64,000 nucleotides of DNA from Stieleria magnilauensis (GTDB lineage Bacteria > Planctomycetota > Planctomycetia > Pirellulales > Pirellulaceae), in assembly GCA_007753675.1 (NCBI GenBank), contig CP036432.1, forward strand, positions 4,252,394 to 4,316,393, read 5' to 3'. The notes under the pieces were generated by a model, which worked only from the letters and a program-made list of their open reading frames with translations, had not been told where the DNA came from and did not search any database. Shown here piece by piece: positions 7,320-16,380 of this stretch. The position numbers were made by a program, and so were the translations under genes. Positions within the stretch are counted from its first letter, which is position 1. Each line of letters starts with the position of its first letter.

Positions 7320-9239
7320 TTACTTTTTCGTCAGTGTCAAAACGCCGTCAAAGTCCTTCGAAGGCTCATTCAGTTGGCCGCGGGCACGCTCCAGTAAATC
7401 ACGACTGGGGCGGTCTTGGGGGTAAGCCTTGATTAGGGTTTCGATGAGTCGGGCTGATTTCTCAAAGCAACCGCGTTCAAACTCGTCGAGCGCCTGCTCG
7501 TATTCGATCTTTAGTCGCCGCCAGGTTTCGTCGGGCTGGACCGTGACCTCGTAGACGTTGATGCAGTCTTCGATGCCGACGACCGACAGTTTGGCCAGTC
7601 GACGGCATTGGTCGCTGCATCCGGCCGACTGCACGGTCGTCTCGCCGGCCAAACAGGCGACACCGAGTTGCTTGGTCGCCGATTGCAAACGAGAACTGAG
7701 GTTGACGGTGTTGCCCAACGGGCCGTACTGGAATTTCTGCCGCGAGCCGACGTTGCCGACCAGCGCCGGCCCGGTGTTGATCCCGACCCCGGCTCCGAAT
7801 TTCTGTGGCAGCACACTGCTCCACCGCAGACGCAGCTTCTCGATCGCCCGCAGCATCGATTTGGCGCACGCGAGGGCGCGGTCGGCATGGTCGCGTTGGT
7901 CGCCGGGGGCACCCCACATCGCGAACACTTCATCGCCCATGTAATTGACCAACACGCCGTCGGAATCGATGACGCACTGGCTGAGCTCGGTCATCACGTC
8001 GTTGATCCATTCGATTGCTTTCCGCGGGCCCAGTTTCTCCGTCACGCTGCTGAACTTGCGAATGTCACAGAACAACGCCGTCACGTCGATCTCTTTCGCT
8101 TCCATCAGTTGCGGATCGGAAACCAATTGATCGGCCACCTTGGGTGAGAAAAATTCGGCCAAGGAATTGCGGATGCGTTCTTGGTTTCGACGAGCCAGGC
8201 CGCCGGCCAACGCCCCGGCCAGGATCTCGATCAACGTCGCTTCCATGTCGCTGATGCCGGTGGACAGCGCGCCGCTCGCGCAAATCGTTCGATCGCCGTA
8301 GATGACACCGATCACCTGATGTTCGGCATTCAGAATCGGCGACGCGACGGCACACTGTACGCTCTGCAGTGACGGCGCAAAGCGATCGGCGTCGTTGTCG
8401 GCAACGTTCGCGTCGGCGGGATTCGCTCCGCCCATTCCCGCGGTCTTGGGTTGGTGAATCACCGTCAAGCAGGTCTCGCGGACACGTTTGAGCAGCGTCG
8501 TGCTGATCCGGCCGCGCGGGTTGCCCAGCGATCCTTCACCGCGGGTGTGGTGGGCGACCTGGAACCAGCCGCCTTCCAATTCCGACTCGACGGGCAACTT
8601 GTCGGATTCGGCCGTTTCGCCACGCAGCAAGACGACGGTTCGATCCAGATCCACCATCTCGGCCGCCGCGCTGGCACACTTCTGAAAAAACGCGTTGCTG
8701 CCGACCGATTCCTGGACGACTTGCAAGGCCAGCTGGAGCATCTTGTTAACCTCCTGGCCTTCAGATTGGGCAAATTGCCCGATCGCGGCGGTGTGTTCGA
8801 CGAAGCCCTGCCCACCGGGTACCAGTGGCAGACTTTCCAGGCTTCGGTAGTCGGCCGATCCCATTCCCGACGCATCGACCGCTTCGATCCGCAGGGAAAG
8901 CCGTCCGCCCAAATCGACCAGGATTTGTTCCTCGAATCGGCGGGTTTGTCCCGGCGGGATCTCTTGATCGCCGACGATCACGACCGGGCAGTGCTCGTGC
9001 AAATTCTTCAGTTCAAAGGCAAACGATTCGATCGGAGAGACTTCCATCCACTGTCGCGACATCTCCTTTTGCCGCACATCGGCAACGATCAGCCGCGTCT
9101 CGGTTGCCGTCTGATGCAAGGCGACCGGGGGCGGATCGCCTTTGCGTGGATCTCGTCGCCCGATCACCACCGGCTGGTCAACGTGCACCTCGTTGATTCG
9201 CAGTCCGGCATGGAAGGTGGCGAGACGAAGGTGAGACAT
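7320..9239 (-). CDS. Class III adenylate/guanylate cyclase with FHA-like and GAF domains
   Basis: 639-residue cytoplasmic signalling protein. The N-terminal about 100 residues look like an FHA phosphopeptide-binding domain (VVIGRRDP, then EMSRQWMEV). The region of about 170-365 fits a GAF sensor (VQCAVASPILNAEHQVIGVI). The region of about 395-570 is a cyclase catalytic domain with both metal aspartates (TALFCDIRKFSSVTEKLG and NYMGDEVFAMWG) and the dimer-arm motif GPLGNTVNLSSRLQSATKQ. A short helical, TPR-like tail follows. Lack of the classic Lys-Asp substrate pair could not be judged by eye, so ATP versus GTP is open. No membrane segment. The 16-bp TGGTCAAAA repeats sit directly upstream of the start. 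Confidence 0.9.
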   Translation of the reverse strand: MSHLRLATFHAGLRINEVHVDQPVVIGRRDPRKGDPPPVALHQTATETRLIVADVRQKEMSRQWMEVSPIESFAFELKNLHEHCPVVIVGDQEIPPGQTRRFEEQILVDLGGRLSLRIEAVDASGMGSADYRSLESLPLVPGGQGFVEHTAAIGQFAQSEGQEVNKMLQLALQVVQESVGSNAFFQKCASAAAEMVDLDRTVVLLRGETAESDKLPVESELEGGWFQVAHHTRGEGSLGNPRGRISTTLLKRVRETCLTVIHQPKTAGMGGANPADANVADNDADRFAPSLQSVQCAVASPILNAEHQVIGVIYGDRTICASGALSTGISDMEATLIEILAGALAGGLARRNQERIRNSLAEFFSPKVADQLVSDPQLMEAKEIDVTALFCDIRKFSSVTEKLGPRKAIEWINDVMTELSQCVIDSDGVLVNYMGDEVFAMWGAPGDQRDHADRALACAKSMLRAIEKLRLRWSSVLPQKFGAGVGINTGPALVGNVGSRQKFQYGPLGNTVNLSSRLQSATKQLGVACLAGETTVQSAGCSDQCRRLAKLSVVGIEDCINVYEVTVQPDETWRRLKIEYEQALDEFERGCFEKSARLIETLIKAYPQDRPSRDLLERARGQLNEPSKDFDGVLTLTKK

Positions 9240-9264
9240 GGAACGATGTGTTGTTCAGAAAAAT

Positions 9265-9453
9265 GGGTTGGTCAAAAATGGGTTGGTCAAAAAATGAGCT
9301 GGTCAAAAGATGAGCTGGTCAAAAGATGGGGCACAGATGACTTGCGACCAACGTACTAGATGGAATCTCAGCCGTGCGAGATGACAGAAAGAGACAGGGA
9401 GATAGGGCTGCGTTGGATATTCATTTTTTGACCACCCCATTTTTTGACCCACC
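9265..9453. repeat. TGGTCAAAA repeat, four direct and two inverted units
   Basis: Four tandem units of 15-16 bp at 9265-9327 (GGGTTGGTCAAAAAT, then GAGCTGGTCAAAAGAT type) are followed about 95 nt later by two units in inverse orientation (9423-9453, ATTTTTTGACCACCCC type). The two arms could pair as a long stem in single strands. The element fills the gap between two minus-strand genes. Confidence 0.85.
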
Positions 9454-9483
9454 GATTCCTAAACCTTGCCCCACCCTGTCGCT

Positions 9484-11100
9484 CTACCGACGACTGATCC
9501 GCAAAAGCGATCCGCTGTCGCGTTGAAATTTATCGTCGACGACCCAGGCATTTCGCAGCAGGACATACAGCGCCCCGTCTGGTGAAAAACGCAGGTCGAC
9601 CGGACGCCGCAGCCCGCTGGCAAACGTCTCGGCGGGCCCGCCGGTCCGGGCGTCGATGCTGTGGATCCAGCCGTGCACAAAGTCTGCGAAGACATAGCGG
9701 CCGGCCAGTGGGGCGCCCGCGGCATCGGGGGCGAAGTCGCCACCGGCGATGGAGGCTTCGCGGTAATGGTGAATCGGTCCGGTGTAGCCTGGTCGATCGA
9801 TCGGACCGTGTTCGATGTCGGGCCAGCCGTAATTAGTGCCCGCGACCCCGGGATTGATTTCTTCAAACTTCCCGCCCACGTCATTGATCAACATCCGACC
9901 GGTGGCTTGATCGATGGCGAAGGTAAACGGGTTGCGGCAACCGAGTGCCCAGATAGCTTGATACTTGCCTTCGGTTTGGTCGACGAAGGGATTGTCTGGT
10001 GGGATGGATCCGTCTGCCATCAGGCACAAGATCTTGCCCTGCAGGGCCTTCATGTCCTGCGCGGGTTTCTTTGCCGTCTGTTCGCCGATGCCGACATACA
10101 GTTTTCGGTCGGGGCCGAAGTGCAACGCGCCGCCTTGATGGCCGGCCGGGACGTTGCCGCCGAACTTGCTCTGGTCGTCGCCGCGGAGCAAGATTTCTTC
10201 GCTGCTGGGGTCCGCGACGTCGCCGCGGACACGAAACCGGCTGACGCGATGATGCGTGAACGGTTCTTTGACGACATAGCAAACGTACAACCAATTCGTC
10301 GCCGGGAAATCCGGGTGAACGGTGACACCGATCAGGCCGCGTTCCCAGTGGTGTTCGACGTCCAGGGTGAGCATCGGTTGTTCCAGCAACTTGCCATGCT
10401 TGACGACTCTCAGATGACCGTCTTGTTCGCAGACCAGGACACGCCCGTCGTCCAGCACTTCCATCGCGGTCGCGCCGGAGAGTCCGGTGACCAGCATCTG
10501 GATTTCGTAGCCGGCGGGGATTCGAATCGGCCCGCGCGTCGCGGAACCGAATTTGTCGCCGACGCCGGTACGCAGCGTTTCCAAGTACGCGATCAGGTCT
10601 GTGAATTGCTGCTTCGATAACGCTTTGGCCAAGTTATCGGGCATCGTCGACGTGGCGCTCGGTTTGATCGATTCGATGTCACCGCGGGCGATCCGCCACT
10701 GTTTGCCCGCCGAATCCGTCAATAACAGAAACTGTTTGTTTTCCTGCGTGATGACACCCGACCGGACCTCCCCGGAGGAGGTCAGCACGACACTGGTCTG
10801 ATAGCCCTGGACGATCTGCCGTGACGGTTCCAGCAGGGATTCGATCAGGTGGATGCGATCAAACTTGCCTCCGATCTTGGACAGGTCCGGGCCGACCTTG
10901 CCGCCCGACTGGCCGACCTGATGACAGGTCAGGCAACGGGTGATGCGTTCGTCGCGAAAGAGTTGCTTGCCGCGTTGGGCGTCGCCCGCGTGCGTCATCG
11001 CATGCCGTGCGAGTTCCGAGACCGAGGGCGGGGCGGCATGCGAATTTGCCGACACGATGGTGGTGACGAGGAAGCAGACGGCGAGCGTGAGACGTTGCAT
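9484..11100 (-). CDS. Secreted cytochrome c / PQQ-type sugar dehydrogenase propeller fusion
   Basis: 538 residues with a Sec signal (about 1-22). A c-type cytochrome follows with heme motif CLTCH at 56-60 and GPDLSKIGGKFDR, the planctomycete large-cytochrome style. From about 190 a six-bladed propeller of the soluble aldose sugar dehydrogenase (YliI/GDH-B) type begins. Its strands include RVLVCEQDGHLRVV, ERGLIGVTVHPDF, GHQGGALHFGPD and GCRNPFTFAIDQATG. Expected role: periplasmic oxidation of sugar-like substrates, with electrons passed to the fused heme. PQQ binding is inferred from the family only. Single gene on the minus strand; a run of TTTTTTGACC repeats lies just past its stop. Confidence 0.88.
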   Translation of the reverse strand: MQRLTLAVCFLVTTIVSANSHAAPPSVSELARHAMTHAGDAQRGKQLFRDERITRCLTCHQVGQSGGKVGPDLSKIGGKFDRIHLIESLLEPSRQIVQGYQTSVVLTSSGEVRSGVITQENKQFLLLTDSAGKQWRIARGDIESIKPSATSTMPDNLAKALSKQQFTDLIAYLETLRTGVGDKFGSATRGPIRIPAGYEIQMLVTGLSGATAMEVLDDGRVLVCEQDGHLRVVKHGKLLEQPMLTLDVEHHWERGLIGVTVHPDFPATNWLYVCYVVKEPFTHHRVSRFRVRGDVADPSSEEILLRGDDQSKFGGNVPAGHQGGALHFGPDRKLYVGIGEQTAKKPAQDMKALQGKILCLMADGSIPPDNPFVDQTEGKYQAIWALGCRNPFTFAIDQATGRMLINDVGGKFEEINPGVAGTNYGWPDIEHGPIDRPGYTGPIHHYREASIAGGDFAPDAAGAPLAGRYVFADFVHGWIHSIDARTGGPAETFASGLRRPVDLRFSPDGALYVLLRNAWVVDDKFQRDSGSLLRISRR

Positions 11101-11272
11101 CGTTGATTCCGTGAAAAATAAATCCAGCGCCGCGGCGTCGAAACGCTACGGCAAAGAATACACGAAATCAGATGGACAGAGGCGTTCGAGTTTCGATCGT
11201 GTAATCAGGCCTCGAGCCGGTCGACGCCGTGTCGGCTGGCTGAAGACGTTTGCTGCCCTACCAGATCATCTG

Positions 11273-13546
11273 CTATCGGCGACGTTGCGATTGCGCCGAA
11301 TCGGCGAGCGACTCGGGGATCCAGGGCGTGCCGGCGCGGAAGACGCGTTGGTGGTACATCGCCAAAGAACGCAACGCGTGTCCTTTGGGACCGATGCTCC
11401 AATCGTGATCCAAATCGGAGCCCATCGAGCGGAGGAGGAACGCCACGGCGGCGACCAGACGACGGTCTTGCAATTGATCGTCCGGCGTGACGGTCAACAA
11501 CCATTCCACGATATGGCCGGTCGTCTGGACCTTGCGATCGACGTTTCCGTTGTCGGCTCGACCGTCGAACCAATTGGTGCTCATCGAACCGTCGCGGTTC
11601 TGGAGGGAGTACGCATAGTTGACGAAGTCTTCGGTAAAGATTTCGGCGCGCTTCCACTGGCCCGTGATCGGTTTGCCTTCGGCGCGTCGTTTGCGCAGGG
11701 CGTGTGTGTAGCCCATCAGACGATGCGTCCCGCCGCAGGCGCTACCGACGATCGGCTGTTTGAGTTCTTCTTCGATCAGCCGTTCAAAATCCCAGCGGGT
11801 TCCATCGGCGGCGACCCACCTGCTGTCGGTGTCGAGATAGTGTGACAGTCCGATCAGCGTGAACGTCAATTCTTCGCCCGCCTTGCAGGCCCGCTTTTCG
11901 GAGTCGATCAACGCTGCGACATCGTACTTCACTTTGCCGGCGTACAAGGGATAGTCGGTGGGAACATTGCACATGCCCAACACGGCCAGGAACTGGCCCT
12001 GGTGGCCTTGCAATCCGACGCCGCTTTTGGCTTGGATTCCGTTGGCGTCGTGGGTCAGCAGACGTTGCCCACGGCAATTATTATTGCCGGCGATCCAGGC
12101 GATCGTGCTGTAGTGCTCGCGCCCAACAACCACCTTGGTTTCCGCACCGAAAACCATCATCGCGTGCATCATGCCCCAGTTACTGCGTCCGGTGGCGATC
12201 TCTGGACGCTGGTAAAAGTAGGTCAGGATCCGTTCGATGCCGCGTCGCAGGTTCGCAACCGTGTGCGTCGGAGTGACTTCGGCGGCGGGACGCCCGGTGT
12301 AATCAAGGACCGGCGATTCGTCGGGCTGCAAGTCGCTGATCGATGCCGACGCACCGGCGTCGGCTGGGGGTTTCCGGTCGACGCTCTGCCGGGTCGGCTG
12401 CGCCGCTTCCTTCTGCGTTACTTCGTTCTGTGTCGCTTCTTTCTTCACCGCCGTCGAGGTGCTTTCGACGAGGTTGGTCAGCGGTTTTCGTTTGGGCAGC
12501 GGTTGGGTGTCGTCGACGACAGGTTGCCCCTGAGGCTCGTTGAGCGACGTGGCGGGCTTGTCCGCCTTGGTCGCCGGCTTCTCGCTCTGCTTGGTGTCGC
12601 TCTGCTTGGTGTCGCTCTGCTTGGTGTCGCTCTGCTTGGTGTCGCTGTTGTCGGCGGGAGTGCTGGCGTCCGGCGGTGGCAGCAAGGGCAGTTCACCAGC
12701 CGGAACCGCGCGTGTCGAGTCGACGGAAGATTTGGCTTCTCCCAGGGACATCGATCGGGCTGACGTCGATCGGGGCTGTGACAAGAACTGCGATTGGGGC
12801 TGCGATCGGTTGCGTTTGGAGAAGTCGTCCTGCGGGGGCAGCGCCGGCGCGAGACGCGTCGCCGGTGCCGACTCCGTCGTCGCTTCCACGCCCCCCCGGC
12901 CCGATTGGGCAACAGGGTCTCGCAGCGGCGAAACACGATTGATCGCGTCACGGGCGACCCAGCCGTCGTCGAGCACGGCGGCATTTGATGCACGGTCGCT
13001 GTGCATCGGACCGATGTCTTGCGATGCGTCCGGCTTCGCCACCGCTTCGTCGGCGTGCTCCGGTGGGGTTGCGTTGGCGTTGTCCAGTTCCACGTCGCCC
13101 GGCGTGGGGATCGACGGGGCGGCGGGTTTCCTGGAAGGCAGGCTCGGCAAGGCACCGCGGAAGCGATCCAGGGGCCCGGAGGCGGGTGTTGCGGAAATCG
13201 TCTTGGAAGCCGGCTGGGTCAGCGTGTCTTCGGCGACGACGGCGGCCGAAGCGCGCTCCTGGCCCGTCGCGGTGGTCTCAGTCCGCTTCGTCCAAGCGGT
13301 CTCGGCAGGCAACACCTCGGGCGTTACCTCGGGCGCAGCCTTGGACTCCACACGACTGACCGTCACGTCCTTCGGCACGGTCACGTTAGCCGGCGCGGTC
13401 AGCTGGATGGCTCCGTCGGCGACGGCGACGCCGGCCAAGCCGAGCGCGAGTCCGGCGGTCAATCCGGCAACCGCGGCGCGCAGCTGTCCACGTTTGACGC
13501 ATTTTGGGGGGGGATTCAGTTGACTTCTAATTGGGCGGGTCGGCAC
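11273..13546 (-). CDS. Large exported or anchored protein with C-terminal alpha/alpha-toroid domain, function unknown
   Basis: 757 residues from a GTG start; GGAG lies 7 nt upstream of it. An N-terminal hydrophobic segment (about 22-43, AAVAGLTAGLALGLAGVAVA) suggests export or a membrane anchor. Residues of about 60-420 are Ala/Pro/Thr-rich linker, including four perfect SDTKQ pentapeptides encoded by a 15-bp tandem repeat. The last about 330 residues are ordered: NWGMMHAMMVFGAE, YSTIAWIAGNNNCRG, GGTHRLMGYTHAL, YAYSLQNRDGSMSTNWF and GHIVEWLL. This recalls the helical toroids of prenyltransferase/squalene cyclase folds, often seen as uncharacterised planctomycete proteins. No catalytic motif is recognised. 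Confidence 0.8.
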   Translation of the reverse strand: MPTRPIRSQLNPPPKCVKRGQLRAAVAGLTAGLALGLAGVAVADGAIQLTAPANVTVPKDVTVSRVESKAAPEVTPEVLPAETAWTKRTETTATGQERASAAVVAEDTLTQPASKTISATPASGPLDRFRGALPSLPSRKPAAPSIPTPGDVELDNANATPPEHADEAVAKPDASQDIGPMHSDRASNAAVLDDGWVARDAINRVSPLRDPVAQSGRGGVEATTESAPATRLAPALPPQDDFSKRNRSQPQSQFLSQPRSTSARSMSLGEAKSSVDSTRAVPAGELPLLPPPDASTPADNSDTKQSDTKQSDTKQSDTKQSEKPATKADKPATSLNEPQGQPVVDDTQPLPKRKPLTNLVESTSTAVKKEATQNEVTQKEAAQPTRQSVDRKPPADAGASASISDLQPDESPVLDYTGRPAAEVTPTHTVANLRRGIERILTYFYQRPEIATGRSNWGMMHAMMVFGAETKVVVGREHYSTIAWIAGNNNCRGQRLLTHDANGIQAKSGVGLQGHQGQFLAVLGMCNVPTDYPLYAGKVKYDVAALIDSEKRACKAGEELTFTLIGLSHYLDTDSRWVAADGTRWDFERLIEEELKQPIVGSACGGTHRLMGYTHALRKRRAEGKPITGQWKRAEIFTEDFVNYAYSLQNRDGSMSTNWFDGRADNGNVDRKVQTTGHIVEWLLTVTPDDQLQDRRLVAAVAFLLRSMGSDLDHDWSIGPKGHALRSLAMYHQRVFRAGTPWIPESLADSAQSQRRR
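12583..12645. repeat. 15-bp tandem repeat in linker coding sequence (four copies)
   Basis: Four near-perfect copies of GCTCTGCTTGGTGTC encode SDTKQ repeats in the linker of the alpha-toroid protein. The in-frame period means copy-number change would only alter linker length. Confidence 0.9.
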
Positions 13547-13716
13547 AAGCGGGCTCCATCGAAAGCAGAGGGTTAGTGTCTGCTATCGGAAGCAATTCGC
13601 TTGGAATTCACCTAGAAACGCACCTCGATTTGACGAAGAAAAGCTCCGCGAGGTGGGGAATTTGTGCGGGCGGGTTGACTGCCAATTGCGGAAAAATTCC
13701 CGATCCGACTCAAGGC

Positions 13717-15996
13717 CTAGTTTCGTCGCAGCGTGGCGGCGGGATGCTGCTGCAGGAACCGCTGCTGACCCAGTGCAGTGACGCTGTCGGCGCTGACATA
13801 AACGTTTTTCAGATTTTTCAGGTCATCCAATTCGGCCAGTCCGTCGTCGCTGATGGATGTTCCGTACAGCCACAACCATTCGAGTTGTTTGAGCTTGCCG
13901 ATCGATGCCATCGCGGCATCATCCAGGTTCGATTTCGCCACCCCCAGTTGTTTGAGATCGGGACAGGCCTTGACCAGTGCTGCCATGGCGCCATCGGCGA
14001 TTCGTGCGTTGCTCAGGTGCAGTCGTTCCAGTTTCAGCGTGCCCAGAAGTTCCAGATCCGCTGCCTGGACGACGTTGCCTTCGAGACGAATTTCGGTCAG
14101 CCCGGGTAGTTCACGAACGAAGCGAAACACTCCACTATCAAGTTGCGGATTGTCACGCAGCGTCAACTGGGTCAGTGACTTGAGTTCGGCGATGCCGTCG
14201 AACGCCTGGTTGGTGATCTGGGGGCAGTTCCCGAAATTGAGCGAGTCGAGTTGCTGCTTGTCGCACAACCCCGTGATCAACGCTTGGACTCCCGCGTCAG
14301 TCAGCGGGGCCTTTTGAATCCAGAGTTTGGAAAGCGACGGGATGGCAAGGATGGCATCTTTGCATCCGTCAGTGAGTCGGTTGGACGTGACGGTCAAGGA
14401 TTGCAGATGGGGATGCGCTTTCAACGCGGCCAGCCCCTGATCGGTGACGGCGTCGGAATCAATCACCAGTCCTTTGATCGGCAGCGTGGCGATCATTCGG
14501 ACCTGTTGATCGTTGCTGTTGATGCGGGTCATGAAGACGGTGTGGACATCCTTTTCCTGACGCAGCTCTTTGAGCGTTGCGTCGGTCAGTGCGGTGCGCA
14601 GGTGGACGTTCTTTTTGTCGATTGCCGTCGTGACGCTGTACGCTTTGGCGGGCGTGAATCCCGGCGAATCGATTCTCAACGTGCGGAGATTGGGAAGCAG
14701 CTTTTTCAAGCGATCGGCGCCGGACTGAGTGACATTCGTCGCGCGAAGATTGATGTATCGCAGGTTGGTGAGTTCTTTCAGATGCAACAGCCCTTCGTCA
14801 CTGACGGGCGAATCGGAGATGGTCAAGTACCTCAGTTCCCTCGCCGAGCCGAGACATTTCATCCCGGCATCGGTGATCGGGGATTGATAGGTCGACAAGG
14901 AATGCAGGTCCATTCGGCCGAGATGTTCCCAGCCGGCGAGTGTCAATTCGGGCGACCGCATCAGGGACAGGTAGGTGGCGGTTTTGATTCGCGCCAGATG
15001 CTCGCACTGCGGGTCCGTCAATCCGGTCGCGGACAGGTGCAGTTTCGTCAGCTGTGTCAAACGGCTGATGACGTCGACCAAGTGTTCCGTCACCTGCTTT
15101 GTCGACAGGCTGAAGGACGTGAGGCGTTGAAGTTCACCGACGGCCTGCAAAGACTCGATGTCGATCGGAGAGAACCAGGAAAGGGATGTTAACCCTTTGA
15201 CCCCTTTGAGCTGTCGGATGCCGTCGGCGGAGAAGCGGTTGTCGAGCAGATGCAGTCCCGTCAGCGCGGGAAGATGTTGAAGTTGTGCCAGCCCCATGTC
15301 GGTCACCGCGGTGCCGGCGAAGGACAAGTCGGTCAGCTGTTTGCAATCGAACAGGTGTTTGAGGCCGCCGTCGGTGATACCGTTGCCGGACAGGTTGACT
15401 CGCCGCAGTCGGGGAAGAAACTTGAGCCAGAACAGATCCTCGTCGCGGCTGATTTGCAGAGAATAAATCTCTCCGCGGGTGGATCGCTGGACGCGGACCC
15501 CGGCGGCGATCAGTGCTTCCACGGCGAGTTCTTCTTTCGTCATCCTCAACCGTTTGGATTCCGACGCGGCCAGTTTGGCGATTCGCTTGGTGTCGTCCGC
15601 GGCGAGCCGGTCGAGAGCCATCAGGGCCGCCTCGGTGCATTCACTGTCGCGGGTGATTTCCGCCAGCGCGCGGACGCATCGTTCGGCAACGTTGAAATCG
15701 TCGTCGCCGGCGGCATGTTCCAAACTCGCGATCGCGTCCCTGCCGCATTCGATCAAGAACAGATAGGCCGCGTGCCGCCGCGAGAATTTGGGGTCGGACA
15801 GTTGGTCGATGGCCGTTTCGATCGACCGTTCATCAGCGCGGTGTGGCGTTGACGGCTCGCTCGGTTGATTCGAGTGTTCAGCTTGCCGGGCGGAGCTTTC
15901 TTGGGCTGAATCTTCTTGGGAGGGGGCCACCGACGCGACCACCCCGCAAACCCAAACCGCTGCGAGCACCGTGACAGAGCGAAGCCTACGAGTCAT
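13717..15996 (-). CDS. Secreted leucine-rich-repeat protein
   Basis: 759 residues from ATG 15996. A signal peptide (TRRLRSVTVLAAVWVCGVVA) is followed by an acidic linker and a short helical HEAT-like stretch (about 55-150). About 20 leucine-rich repeats of the cysteine-containing, F-box-like type come next, with units such as LTDLSFAGTAVTDMGL, LTKLHLSATGLTDPQCEHL and LEWLWLYGTSISDDGLAEL. Such repeats make a curved ligand-binding surface; partner unknown. A GTG at 16005 is in frame, but the ATG fits the signal peptide better. A second LRR protein of the same class is encoded at 39759-40877. Confidence 0.86.
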   Translation of the reverse strand: MTRRLRSVTVLAAVWVCGVVASVAPSQEDSAQESSARQAEHSNQPSEPSTPHRADERSIETAIDQLSDPKFSRRHAAYLFLIECGRDAIASLEHAAGDDDFNVAERCVRALAEITRDSECTEAALMALDRLAADDTKRIAKLAASESKRLRMTKEELAVEALIAAGVRVQRSTRGEIYSLQISRDEDLFWLKFLPRLRRVNLSGNGITDGGLKHLFDCKQLTDLSFAGTAVTDMGLAQLQHLPALTGLHLLDNRFSADGIRQLKGVKGLTSLSWFSPIDIESLQAVGELQRLTSFSLSTKQVTEHLVDVISRLTQLTKLHLSATGLTDPQCEHLARIKTATYLSLMRSPELTLAGWEHLGRMDLHSLSTYQSPITDAGMKCLGSARELRYLTISDSPVSDEGLLHLKELTNLRYINLRATNVTQSGADRLKKLLPNLRTLRIDSPGFTPAKAYSVTTAIDKKNVHLRTALTDATLKELRQEKDVHTVFMTRINSNDQQVRMIATLPIKGLVIDSDAVTDQGLAALKAHPHLQSLTVTSNRLTDGCKDAILAIPSLSKLWIQKAPLTDAGVQALITGLCDKQQLDSLNFGNCPQITNQAFDGIAELKSLTQLTLRDNPQLDSGVFRFVRELPGLTEIRLEGNVVQAADLELLGTLKLERLHLSNARIADGAMAALVKACPDLKQLGVAKSNLDDAAMASIGKLKQLEWLWLYGTSISDDGLAELDDLKNLKNVYVSADSVTALGQQRFLQQHPAATLRRN

Positions 15997-16005
15997 CGAA
16001 CCCAC

Positions 16006-16380
16006 CCCAGAAAAGATTGCTGCAAAACCAGACGCTCACGCGCTCCCCCAGACTCCCTCCATTGAACCGATCAGTTTAACCGATCAGTGGGATCGTTTTG
16101 GACGGTCATCGCCACGCTTCGGTGAATTTCTACGCATCGGACCGCAACGCCTTGTCAGAGGTTCAGGCCATCATGCCACTGCAAAGCGTTCTGACGTGGA
16201 GAGAGCGCCGTTGGCGACACGCGGCCATTTTTTGATTTCCTAGGTGGTGCAGGTGCACGCTAACTGGCATGCATGGTCGTGATTTAGCCATCGTTCAGAT
16301 CGATATTGCATCGGATATCGCGTCCGCCAAACTGTCATCGGTCTCGACGCACGTTCTGTTTGCATGGCAGTGAGTTCACC
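16006..16380. other. Intergenic region between divergent LRR gene and pyruvate kinase
   Basis: No convincing gene on either strand. The only structure noted is a tandem pair of AACCGATCAGT (16065-16075 and 16078-16088, period 13), which could be an operator for either divergent gene. No promoter hexamers of good quality were seen. Confidence 0.4.

Noticed and set aside
9265-9453. Possible CRISPR or integron-like array
   Set aside because: The direct units are head-to-tail with no spacers and inverse units lie opposite; no integrase or cas gene nearby.
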